In this document: one piece after another, positions 1-5,167 of the stretch
Layout of the letters: each line of letters starts with the position of its first letter
How positions within the stretch are numbered: position 1 is the first letter of the stretch
Notes under the pieces: model-generated
Seen by the model: only the letters and a program-made list of their open reading frames with translations
Told to the model about the DNA's origin: nothing
Database searches by the model: none
Origin: Campylobacteraceae bacterium
Lineage (GTDB): Bacteria > Campylobacterota > Campylobacteria > Campylobacterales > Sulfurovaceae
NCBI GenBank assembly: GCA_027063325.1
Contig: JAMOSA010000247.1
Coordinates: 1-5,167 of the forward strand
Reading direction: 5' to 3'
DNA: 5,167 bases
Program-made: the position numbers and the translations under genes

Positions 1-479
1 AATGTAACAAACGGATGTTTATAGTGTAGCATTTTGATAGAGTATATGGTAGATGTTATTATCTTTAGATCTACATCTTTACCACTTCTTGCCAAATCAT
101 AGGCTCTTTTTCCATCTACTTTTTTGGCACTGTATTTTGGTGGAAGGTACTCTATATTGCCTACTGTTGAATATAGTGCATCTTCTATACTCTTAATATC
201 AAATGGTTTTACTGTTTTTATATGGGATACTTTTTCAATATCAAGAGTTTCAGATACTGCCCCAAGCCACATTGTGGCTCTATAACTTTTGGGAGATTTT
301 TTCAAAAATCTAAATAGTTTTGTATATTGTCCAGTTCCTACAATCAAACTTCCTGTTGCAAAAGGGTCCAAAGTACCTGAGAAACCAACCTTTTTTTCAC
401 TATATCTTCTTTTGATATGGTACATATAATTGTTTGAACTTATAAATATAGGTTTATTTACTACAAATAATCTATTCAT
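1..479 (-). CDS. truB: tRNA pseudouridine(55) synthase TruB, 5' part (C-terminus beyond the left edge)
   Basis: TruB converts U55 in the T-loop of tRNAs to pseudouridine in the cytoplasm. I translated the minus strand from the ATG at 479-477 and obtained 159 residues without a stop before the left edge. Visible family motifs are the N-terminal NKP (residues 8-10), the catalytic block GFSGTLDPFATG (32-43) with the nucleophilic aspartate at D38, the TKLFRFL stretch (53-59), and YSAKKVDGKRAYDLAR (116-131), the second conserved block of the catalytic domain. The short spacing from the start to the catalytic Asp (38, against 48 in E. coli) and the overall wording match Campylobacter-type TruB as I remember it. 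Such proteins are about 270-300 residues, so a little over half is present. The gene begins 3 nt after the uvrD stop (TAG ATT ATG). Its only Shine-Dalgarno-like sequence is an AGG about 12 nt upstream inside uvrD, so translation is probably coupled to uvrD. Confidence 0.95.
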   Translation of the reverse strand, partial: MNRLFVVNKPIFISSNNYMYHIKRRYSEKKVGFSGTLDPFATGSLIVGTGQYTKLFRFLKKSPKSYRATMWLGAVSETLDIEKVSHIKTVKPFDIKSIEDALYSTVGNIEYLPPKYSAKKVDGKRAYDLARSGKDVDLKIITSTIYSIKMLHYKHPFVT

Positions 480-482
480 AAT

Positions 483-2543
483 CTAAACTGCCTGTACAAA
501 TGAACTAAGTATCTCTTTTTTGTTGCCACCAAAGTTTATAAGCAGTTTATACTCTTTGCCGGATTTTGTTACAGCCTGTACTCTTCCTATACCAAATATT
601 TTGTGTTTTACCAAATCACCCTTTTTGAATGATGAACTCTTGGTTATTTTGAAAGTAGCATTTTTTATAAGTCCTGCTTCACCTAAAAATCTACTCTTTT
701 CCAACCCCTGTTTTCTATATCCTTTGTAGAATCTACTGTCTGTATAACACAGAGTCAAATGGCTCTTTGCACGGGTAAATGCAACATATCCTAGTCTTCT
801 CTCTTCTTCCATATTACAACCATCTCCAAGAAGTGGAAAAAACTCCTCCTCAAGACCTATTATGAACAGATGTTCAAATTCAAGTCCCTTTGAAGCGTGA
901 ATACTCATAATATTTACTGCATTATCTTCTACTTGATCTTGTTCACTTTGAAGTGAAATCTCATTTAAAAATTCATCCAGTGTCAAGTGAGGATTCTTTT
1001 TGCTACTGTCTCTTAGATAACCGTAAAATTCATCTATATTCATTACTCTGTCACTACCATCTTGATTTTTGTAGTAGTAGTTTTTCAATCCCACTTTTTG
1101 TTCAAATATGGTTATAAAGTTATCCCATGAACTTTGGGTTTCATCTTGAAGTTCATCTATTGTTTTAATCAGATCTTTAAGTGTCAAAGCTGCTTTTTTG
1201 CTTATTGCTTTTTGAAGTGTATCAACAGAGTTCTCAAGTATTGTCATATACAAAGAGTTGTTTTGTTTTTTTGCCAGATTTTGGAGTTTTTGTATAGATG
1301 TCTTTCCAAGTCCTCTGCGAGGTTTGTTTATAATACGAAGCAGTGAAAAATCATCAGTTGGATTTGCAATAACACGAAAATAGCTTATAATATCTTTGAT
1401 CTCTGCTCTATCATAAAATCTTGTTCCTCCAATGAGTTTGAATCTGAGTCCCTCTTTTGTAAACCCCTCTTCAAGTGACCTTGAGAGTGCATTGATTCTG
1501 TACAGTACTGCTATTTCATCAGGATCTACACCATCTTTTAGCAGTTTTTTTATTTGACCTGCTATATTTTTTGCTTCATGTGCTTCGTCTATGGAGTGTA
1601 GCAGTTCTATCTCTTTTCCGTCTCCTTTGAAGCTTACCAGTTTTTTGCCAAGTCTGTTTCTATTGTGTTCTATCAGTGAATTTGCAGCTTCAAGTATCTG
1701 ATTTGTTGAACGGTAGTTTGTCTCAAGTTTTATTATTTTTGTATCTTCAAAGTTTTGGTGAAACTCCAATATGTTGCGTATATTGGCACCTCTCCAGCCA
1801 TATATACTCTGATCATCATCACCGACAACACACAAATTATTATGTTCACTGCATAAGAGTTGTAACAATTGAAACTGTAACTCATTAGTATCTTGGTACT
1901 CATCTACCATAATATATTGGTATCTTTTACTGGTCTCAATCCTTAAATCTCTGTTTTCTTGTAATATTTTATAAGTAAGGGTTATCAAATCATCAAAATC
2001 TACAAGATTATTCTCTTTGATATTCTTTTGATACTCTACATATATTTGTGCTGCCTGTTTATACTCTGGCAATTCTGCTTTTTCAACTACATCATCTGGT
2101 TCAAGCAGATTGTTTTTATACTTTGATATTTCACTTGCTATAAATGATGGTGCCAAATCAATTTTCAAATCTTTTGATATGGCTTTAATAAGCCTCTTTT
2201 TATCATCACTGTCAATAATTACAAATGAGTTTGCTCTGCCAAGTCTTTCTATATGAAACTTTAAAAAGAGTAATCCAAATTTGTGAAAAGTACACAGTAG
2301 AGGAAATTTGGTAATATTATTGCCAATCAGTTTTATGGCTCTTTCTCTCATCTCTGCTGAAGCTTTGTTTGTAAAGGTAAGTGTAAGTGTGTTTAGAGGA
2401 TCTATGCCTACTTCGCCCAGCAGGTAAGCTAATCTTGTGGTAATTGTTTTGGTCTTACCGCTTCCTGCTCCTGCTAAAATAAGCAAAGGACCATCTATAT
2501 GTGTAACTGCTTCAATTTGGGCATCATTCAATTCATTTAGCAT
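483..2543 (-). CDS. uvrD: UvrD/PcrA-type superfamily 1 ATP-dependent 3'-5' DNA helicase
   Basis: A complete 686-residue helicase. The family unwinds DNA in nucleotide-excision and mismatch repair and clears replication forks of RecA or RNA polymerase. All SF1A motifs are visible in order: Q motif LNDAQ (5-9), Walker A AGAGSGKT (24-31), motif Ia TFTNKASAEMR (56-66), Ib CTFHKFG (84-90), Walker B VDEYQDTN (213-220), motif III VVGDDDQSIYGWRGA (240-253), motif IV LETNYRST (273-280), the GGTRFYDRAEIKD block (372-384), motif V NIMSIHASKGLEFEHLF (544-560) and motif VI EEERRLGYVAFTRAK (579-593). The C-terminus (about 640-686, FKKGDLVKHKIFGIGRV) is the Tudor-like domain that contacts RNA polymerase in PcrA/UvrD. 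The length is slightly shorter than the 720-residue norm of E. coli UvrD. The ATG at 2543 sits 7 nt after GAGAG within AAGAGAGAA, and the protein begins directly at the Q motif, so the start is secure. It is the upstream partner of truB (3-nt gap). Sequence alone cannot say whether it acts more as UvrD, PcrA or Rep; nothing essential is missing. Confidence 0.97.
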   Translation of the reverse strand: MLNELNDAQIEAVTHIDGPLLILAGAGSGKTKTITTRLAYLLGEVGIDPLNTLTLTFTNKASAEMRERAIKLIGNNITKFPLLCTFHKFGLLFLKFHIERLGRANSFVIIDSDDKKRLIKAISKDLKIDLAPSFIASEISKYKNNLLEPDDVVEKAELPEYKQAAQIYVEYQKNIKENNLVDFDDLITLTYKILQENRDLRIETSKRYQYIMVDEYQDTNELQFQLLQLLCSEHNNLCVVGDDDQSIYGWRGANIRNILEFHQNFEDTKIIKLETNYRSTNQILEAANSLIEHNRNRLGKKLVSFKGDGKEIELLHSIDEAHEAKNIAGQIKKLLKDGVDPDEIAVLYRINALSRSLEEGFTKEGLRFKLIGGTRFYDRAEIKDIISYFRVIANPTDDFSLLRIINKPRRGLGKTSIQKLQNLAKKQNNSLYMTILENSVDTLQKAISKKAALTLKDLIKTIDELQDETQSSWDNFITIFEQKVGLKNYYYKNQDGSDRVMNIDEFYGYLRDSSKKNPHLTLDEFLNEISLQSEQDQVEDNAVNIMSIHASKGLEFEHLFIIGLEEEFFPLLGDGCNMEEERRLGYVAFTRAKSHLTLCYTDSRFYKGYRKQGLEKSRFLGEAGLIKNATFKITKSSSFKKGDLVKHKIFGIGRVQAVTKSGKEYKLLINFGGNKKEILSSFVQAV

Positions 2544-2565
2544 ACTTGTTCTCTCTTAGGCTCTA

Positions 2566-2581
2566 ATTATAAAATATTATA
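2566..2581 (-). promoter_or_regulatory. Candidate uvrD-truB promoter (two -10-like TATAAT hexamers)
   Basis: Read on the minus strand, perfect TATAAT hexamers occur at 2581-2576 and 2571-2566, 23 nt or more upstream of the uvrD ATG at 2543. The proximal one would start transcription near 2559 and give a leader of about 16 nt containing the AAGAGAGAA ribosome binding site. No TTGACA-like -35 lies at 17 nt from either box. This fits the Campylobacterota pattern, where the -10 box and periodic AT-rich upstream DNA matter most, but TATAAT also arises easily in such AT-rich DNA. Confidence 0.5.
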
Positions 2582-2618
2582 ATATTTGATTTTGGATATA
2601 TAATTAGAAATTTTCTTT

Positions 2619-2638
2619 TATAATATATCTATATTATA
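2619..2638. repeat. Perfect AT-only inverted repeat, 9-bp arms and 2-nt centre
   Basis: TATAATATA (2619-2627) and TATATTATA (2630-2638) are exact reverse complements around TC (2628-2629). The dyad lies about 40-60 nt upstream of the minus-strand -10 boxes of uvrD. It could be a protein binding site or a melting/cruciform-prone element. Because both arms contain only A and T in a very AT-rich spacer, chance is a real possibility. Confidence 0.5.
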
Positions 2639-2721
2639 TCGTTACATATATAAAAGTGAGATTGCTTGTTTGAGAGCTTTGGGTTATATATAATTATTAG
2701 CAGTGTGTTATCCTGTTTGCA

Positions 2722-2742
2722 TATAAAAATTCACATTTTATA
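2722..2742. repeat. Inverted repeat TATAAAA-N7-TTTTATA
   Basis: Seven-base perfect arms (2722-2728 and 2736-2742) flank ATTCACA. The dyad lies 30 nt upstream of the lysR -35 element, a position where LysR-type regulators or a nucleoid protein might bind. The composition is purely A/T in the arms, so support is weak beyond the symmetry itself. Confidence 0.4.
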
Positions 2743-2771
2743 CATAGTTGTATCTATATAAGTTATTGTTG

Positions 2772-2800
2772 TTGAAATATTATTCAAAATAAGTTATACT
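2772..2800 (+). promoter_or_regulatory. Predicted sigma-70 promoter of the LysR-type regulator
   Basis: TTGAAA (2772-2777) and TATACT (2795-2800) are separated by exactly 17 nt; each matches 5 of 6 consensus bases. Transcription would start near 2807, giving a leader of roughly 115 nt before the ATG at 2922. It is the only position I found in this spacer with both elements at correct spacing. A later -10-like TATAAA (2834-2839) without a -35 is an alternative that would give a leader of about 75 nt. Confidence 0.55.
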
Positions 2801-2803
2801 TAT
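2789..2803. promoter_or_regulatory. Candidate LysR-type operator (T-N11-A dyad) over the lysR -10 box
   Basis: ATAAGT (2789-2794), TAT (2795-2797) and ACTTAT (2798-2803) form a perfect 15-bp dyad. T2790 and A2802 give the T-N11-A spacing typical of LysR-family binding sites. The dyad covers the predicted -10 element TATACT (2795-2800). A second, looser dyad, TTGAA-N6-TTCAA (2772-2787), lies immediately upstream and covers the -35. Binding here would be expected to repress the regulator's own gene, a common habit in the family; that role is inferred. Confidence 0.45.
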
Positions 2804-2869
2804 CTATATAGTTTTTAAATTGAATTATTCTTATATAAAAATAGGTTTATCTAAAAAATAGGGGGATTG

Positions 2870-2898
2870 GGTATCTCTTCTGTTTGAAGATAGATACC
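2870..2898 (+). promoter_or_regulatory. Stem-loop in the 5' leader of the LysR gene
   Basis: GGTATCT (2870-2876) pairs with AGATACC (2892-2898), and CTTC (2877-2880) pairs with GAAG (2886-2889). The loop is TGTTT (2881-2885) and a 2-nt AT bulge lies on the 3' side. The 11 pairs stand out in an AT-rich leader and end 10 nt before the GGAGG ribosome binding site. An A-run follows, not a T-run, so it is not an intrinsic terminator on this strand. It may stabilise the mRNA end or influence ribosome access. Confidence 0.55.
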
Positions 2899-2908
2899 AA
2901 AAAATAGT

Positions 2909-2913
2909 GGAGG
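2909..2913 (+). promoter_or_regulatory. Strong ribosome binding site GGAGG for the LysR gene
   Basis: GGAGG lies 8 nt before ATG 2922 and 11 nt before the second, adjacent ATG at 2925. The longer open frame begins at a GTG (2907-2909) that overlaps this site, so the GTG cannot be the start served by it. This fixes the start at the ATG pair. Confidence 0.85.
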
Positions 2914-2921
2914 AAACCATT

Positions 2922-3827
2922 ATGATGCTAAAAGATTTTACAAAATTAGAGACCTTTTTGACTGTTGCTAGAGAGAGGAGTTTCTCCAAAGCCTCTGCAA
3001 AGCTTGGTATATCTCAACCTGCTGTTACCCAACAGATAAAATATCTTGAAAATTATCTGGAAAACAAGATTATAGAGAGAAAGAAAAACGGTATCAGATT
3101 GACAGGAGCCGGAGAAGAGTTATACAGAGCTGCAGTTAGAATGGAGAAGTCTATTCATGAGATAGAGAGTGATGTTCTTAAAATTATCAATAAAAAGATC
3201 ACATTTAGACTTGGTACTTCATTTACAATAGGTAACTATGTACTCCCTGGTGAATGCTTAAATACACTCAGTGAAACAATAAACAATGATGTCAAACTTA
3301 CTATTGATGTGAGTAAAAATATAGTTGATATGGTACATGAGAGAAATCTTGATATGGGACTTATTGAAGCTCATATTGTATCTGATGATTTGACAGTCAG
3401 AGAGTGGAGAGATGATGAGTTGGTTGTATTTAGTAATGTTCCACTACCAAAATATCTAAGACCTGAAGATTTGTATGAATTTAAGTGGGTATGTAGAGAG
3501 GAGGGGAGTCAAACTAGAAAGGTAATTAGTGAAGTATTTGAAGAGATAGGAGTATCTTGTAAAAACTTTAATGTACTCTCTGAAGTCAGTAATACAACAG
3601 CAGTACTGCAAACGGTTAAAAGAAGCAGAAAAGATACAACCAATCCAACAGTATCTATTGTATCAAAATATGCAATTACAGAAGAGGTTCAAAATGGAAC
3701 ACTCTATGAGTCAAGACTACAGGGTTATACAATGTATAGGAAGTTTTATATAGTATATCACAAGGATAATAAACATAATGTATATCTAAACAATACAGTT
3801 GATTTTATACTCTCTGGCAAATGTTAG
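2922..3827 (+). CDS. LysR-type transcriptional regulator, effector unknown
   Basis: A complete 301-residue protein, the normal family length. LysR-type regulators bind DNA as tetramers and switch promoters in response to a small molecule. Residues 5-65 form the winged helix-turn-helix: FLTVARERSFSKASAKLGISQ leads into QPAVTQQIKYLE (32-43), then a linker helix (about 66-92). Residues from about 93 on form the periplasmic-binding-protein-like effector domain, beginning RLGTSFTIGNYVLP, with a WVCREEGSQTRKV segment typical of the second half of the ligand pocket. I chose ATG 2922 over the in-frame GTG 2907 because the GTG overlaps the GGAGG site. The gene is divergent from uvrD and convergent with the LOG-family gene, so no partner operon reveals its effector. 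A near-consensus promoter and an operator-like dyad upstream suggest autoregulation. There is no signal peptide or membrane segment. The family is certain; the ligand and regulon cannot be read from the sequence. Confidence 0.95.
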   Translation: MMLKDFTKLETFLTVARERSFSKASAKLGISQPAVTQQIKYLENYLENKIIERKKNGIRLTGAGEELYRAAVRMEKSIHEIESDVLKIINKKITFRLGTSFTIGNYVLPGECLNTLSETINNDVKLTIDVSKNIVDMVHERNLDMGLIEAHIVSDDLTVREWRDDELVVFSNVPLPKYLRPEDLYEFKWVCREEGSQTRKVISEVFEEIGVSCKNFNVLSEVSNTTAVLQTVKRSRKDTTNPTVSIVSKYAITEEVQNGTLYESRLQGYTMYRKFYIVYHKDNKHNVYLNNTVDFILSGKC

Positions 3828-3865
3828 ATACAACTACTTCCCACTACAAAGAGGGGAGATGGTAT
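3828..3865. other. Short convergent spacer between the LysR and LOG genes, no clear terminator
   Basis: Only 38 nt separate the two stop codons. A weak 6-pair hairpin (CTTCCC 3837-3842 with GGGGAG 3853-3858, one G-T pair, 10-nt loop) lies here but no T-run follows on either strand. The nearest plus-strand T-tracts (3891-3898 and 3902-3907) are inside the opposing gene's lysine codons. Transcripts probably overlap at their 3' ends. Confidence 0.45.
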
Positions 3866-4759
3866 TTAGTGATGTTTTAATCTTTTGATCTTTTTTTTGT
3901 CTTTTTTATAGAGTTTGTAGAGAGTAGTTTTTCTTTTGGTATGCCATTGTACTATATAATTCCACGCCTCGGTTGCATTTTCTGCAAAGGTAAATATCTC
4001 CAAATCATTTTGATTTATCATTCCCTCTTCTACCAACATATCCCAGTTAATCAGATTGTGCCAATACTTTTTACCAACAAGTACTATAGGAATTTCAGAT
4101 TTTTTATCTGTTTGAACCAGTGTAATTATCTCAAATAGTTCATCAAGTGTTCCAAATCCTCCGGGATATACAACAAGTGCATCGGCTCTCATTACAAAAT
4201 GTAATTTTCTTATGTTAAAATAGTGAAATTCAAAGCAGAGCTTAGGAGTTATATATCTGTTTGGAAATTGCTCATGAGGAAGCTTGATATTGAGTCCTAT
4301 AGAGTTTGAACCCACTTCACTGGCTCCTCTGTTGGCTGCTTCCATAATACCAGGTCCACCTCCTGTTTTTAGTAGAAGCCTATTATCATTTGGACCATCA
4401 CCACATCTGCCAACAAGACGACCAAGCTCTCTTGCATCTTCATAGTATCTACTCATTTTTAAAGCTCTTTTTGCTTTTTTATATTCAATCTCTGTCTCCT
4501 TACTTTTATCTCCTTTTTTAATCTTTTGTTCAATTTTTAAGAGTTCCTCTTTGGCTCTTTTTGGCTCTTTTATTCTTGCACTGCCAAATACTACTATACT
4601 TCTTTCAACACCTAAATTATACATAACATGTTCAGCCTTTGCATAATCAAGCTCCAATCTAGGTCCTCTTGCTTCGGGGCTTTTTAAAAAGGCAATATCC
4701 TCTTCTGCCATTTTGCATCCACCGTGAAATCTGCCTGTTAAACTGTTTCGTCTCTTCAT
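3866..4759 (-). CDS. LOG family protein (lysine-decarboxylase-like Rossmann fold, probable nucleotide phosphoribohydrolase)
   Basis: Translated from ATG 4759, the protein has 297 residues. The family is often mis-annotated as lysine decarboxylase; characterised members (plant LOG, E. coli PpnN) cleave the N-glycosidic bond of nucleoside monophosphates. Motifs in order: VVFGSARI (56-63, first Rossmann strand), GGGPGIMEAANRGA (133-146, phosphate binding), RK (184-185), and the signature PGGFGTLDE (199-207) whose Glu207 is the expected catalytic residue with Arg184. A lysine-rich helical insert (about 70-105) separates the first strand from the rest, and the last 23 residues are a strongly basic tail (KRKTTLYKLY then KKDKKKIKR). 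The frame stays open to an ATG at 4852, but that start would overlap nrdB. ATG 4759 has AGGA 6 nt upstream; ATG 4711, with GGTGG upstream, is another option (281 residues), but the GRFHGGC segment before it looks conserved. The physiological substrate is unknown. It is divergent from nrdB. Confidence 0.92.
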   Translation of the reverse strand: MKRRNSLTGRFHGGCKMAEEDIAFLKSPEARGPRLELDYAKAEHVMYNLGVERSIVVFGSARIKEPKRAKEELLKIEQKIKKGDKSKETEIEYKKAKRALKMSRYYEDARELGRLVGRCGDGPNDNRLLLKTGGGPGIMEAANRGASEVGSNSIGLNIKLPHEQFPNRYITPKLCFEFHYFNIRKLHFVMRADALVVYPGGFGTLDELFEIITLVQTDKKSEIPIVLVGKKYWHNLINWDMLVEEGMINQNDLEIFTFAENATEAWNYIVQWHTKRKTTLYKLYKKDKKKIKRLKHH

Positions 4760-4786
4760 TATCTGTCCTATCTGATGTTTGTTGGT

Positions 4787-4793
4787 TATAATA
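4787..4793. promoter_or_regulatory. Overlapping divergent -10 boxes for the LOG gene (minus) and nrdB (plus)
   Basis: On the plus strand TATAAT (4787-4792) is a perfect -10; transcription would start near 4799 and give a leader of about 25 nt to the nrdB ATG. On the minus strand the same bases read TATTAT (4793-4788), placed for a start near 4781 and a leader of about 22 nt to ATG 4759. No convincing -35 is visible in either direction. The 65-nt gap must hold both promoters unless one gene is read from outside. The plus-strand box is the better supported of the two. Confidence 0.45.
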
Positions 4794-4810
4794 TCACAAA
4801 TATTTGAGAT

Positions 4811-4817
4811 TAAGGAG
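4811..4817 (+). promoter_or_regulatory. Ribosome binding site TAAGGAG of nrdB
   Basis: TAAGGAG ends 7 nt before ATG 4825, an optimal Shine-Dalgarno with optimal spacing. It secures the nrdB start, and it argues against the LOG gene starting at the far-upstream ATG 4852, which would extend across it. Confidence 0.9.
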
Positions 4818-4824
4818 TATATAT

Positions 4825-5167
4825 ATGAAGCCTGAGAAGTACTACAATCCAAATGGTGAAGATATATTAGATGAGAGGATATATGGTGGATCAGCTACCG
4901 GATTTGTTGATTTTAATCGTTCAAGATATAGATGGGACAGTAATTTGTATGATTTGATGAATGCAAATACATGGTTTCCGTCTGAAGTTAACACTGCAAA
5001 TGAGAAGAAAAACTTTGAATTGCTTACAGAAAATGAACAGGCTATCTATAAGCTTACATTTGCACAACTTAGTTTCAATGATTCAGCCCAGGAAGAGTAT
5101 TTGAGTGACTTTAGAAGATTGGCTAACAATAGATTGGTTAAAGCTGTCTTGACACTGCAGATGATGC
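4825..5167 (+). CDS. nrdB: Class I ribonucleotide reductase small (beta) subunit, N-terminal part, cut by the right edge
   Basis: 114 residues are present of about 320-340 expected. NrdB houses the metal cofactor that generates the radical used by NrdA to reduce ribonucleotides to deoxyribonucleotides in the cytoplasm. The N-terminus YYNPNGEDILDERIYGG, the R.RW..NLYDLM segment (35-45) and NTWFPSEV (48-55) follow the pattern of bacterial NrdB (NP...ER..FGG, YQWA..LWDLM, NTWFP.EV). FAQLSFNDSAQ (79-89) corresponds to the helix with the first metal ligand, here Asp86. The stretch after it (EEYLSDFRRLANNRLVKAVL) is unlike the usual TNN...APEIN run of Campylobacter and Helicobacter NrdB as I remember them. 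The other ligands and the radical tyrosine lie beyond the window, so the subclass cannot be decided. The start is fixed by TAAGGAG 7 nt upstream. Another ferritin-like R2 homologue (R2lox type) is possible but less likely given the N-terminal motifs. Confidence 0.88.
   Translation, partial: MKPEKYYNPNGEDILDERIYGGSATGFVDFNRSRYRWDSNLYDLMNANTWFPSEVNTANEKKNFELLTENEQAIYKLTFAQLSFNDSAQEEYLSDFRRLANNRLVKAVLTLQMM

Larger units (their letters stand above)
2582..2771. other. Non-coding part of the uvrD / lysR divergent intergenic region
   Basis: About 190 nt of very AT-rich DNA between the uvrD promoter boxes and the lysR promoter. I see no ORF with a ribosome binding site, no tRNA-like fold and no terminator. 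It contains two AT-only dyads, listed separately (2619-2638 and 2722-2742). The most GC-containing stretch is about 2655-2720 and shows no recognisable RNA motif. The simplest reading is promoter-upstream DNA for both divergent genes. Confidence 0.6.

Noticed and set aside
520..1888. Plus-strand open frames opposite uvrD (520-729, 1134-1346, 1676-1888)
   Set aside because: They lie antisense to a helicase with intact motifs throughout, show low-complexity Cys/Phe/Tyr-rich translations and match no family; they are shadows of the real gene.
2861..2871. Short G-tract in the LysR leader as a poly-G phase-variable switch, as known in Campylobacter
   Set aside because: Only five consecutive G and outside any coding sequence or promoter spacer; contingency tracts are usually eight or more.
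2907..2921. GTG start at 2907 extending the LysR protein by five residues (MEETI)
   Set aside because: The GTG overlaps the GGAGG ribosome binding site itself and has no Shine-Dalgarno of its own; the ATG pair at 2922/2925 is correctly spaced from GGAGG and begins where LysR proteins normally begin.
3837..3858. Possible intrinsic terminator between the convergent genes
   Set aside because: Only six pairs with a G-T and a 10-nt loop, and no T-run directly after it on either strand.
3571..4138. Plus-strand open frames at 3571-3753 (inside the LysR gene) and 3941-4138 (antisense to the LOG gene)
   Set aside because: Both overlap clearly conserved genes in other frames, and their translations show no recognisable domain.
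4551..4570. Tandem 10-bp repeat TTGGCTCTTT inside the LOG gene as a phase-variation switch
   Set aside because: Only two copies, in a segment coding for a lysine/glutamate-rich helix where such similarity is expected; too short to slip at useful rates.
4760..4852. N-terminal extension of the LOG protein starting at ATG 4852
   Set aside because: It would overlap the nrdB start and its ribosome binding site, adds 31 residues with no family resemblance (MDCSTSQASY onward), and has no Shine-Dalgarno. ATG 4759 has AGGA upstream.

Overview
The window is AT-rich DNA most likely from a member of the Campylobacterota (the former Epsilonproteobacteria). The main evidence is the start of a short-form TruB that closely resembles, as far as I remember them, Campylobacter TruB proteins. 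Dense gene packing, promoters with TATAAT-like -10 boxes and mostly no recognisable -35, and A/T-ending codons throughout also fit. I cannot place it to order or genus from sequence alone.

Layout, left to right. Positions 1-2543 on the minus strand carry uvrD (a UvrD/PcrA-type superfamily 1 DNA helicase, complete), followed after only 3 nt by truB (tRNA pseudouridine-55 synthase). TruB runs off the left edge after 159 residues. The two almost certainly form one transcription unit driven from about position 2570 leftward. Positions 2544-2921 are a 378-nt divergent intergenic region, extremely AT-rich and full of short dyads. It holds the minus-strand uvrD promoter, a plus-strand promoter of near-consensus sigma-70 type, a perfect dyad of LysR-box form (T-N11-A) lying over that promoter's -10, and a hairpin just before a strong ribosome binding site. 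Positions 2922-3827 on the plus strand are a complete LysR-type regulator. It converges across 38 nt on a LOG-family (lysine-decarboxylase-like fold, nucleotide phosphoribohydrolase-type) gene on the minus strand, 3866-4759. A 65-nt divergent gap with overlapping -10-like boxes on both strands separates it from the start of a class I ribonucleotide reductase small subunit (nrdB-like) at 4825, which is cut by the right edge.

The themes are DNA repair/replication (UvrD), tRNA modification (TruB) and nucleotide metabolism (LOG protein and NrdB, divergently arranged). The LysR regulator's effector and targets are unknown; its own promoter is the best visible target. This is mainly a housekeeping region: I found no mobile element, CRISPR array, RNA gene or defence-like cluster. 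The points most worth a second look are the LysR promoter/operator arrangement, the shared LOG/nrdB promoter gap and the unusual sequence around the first metal ligand of NrdB.
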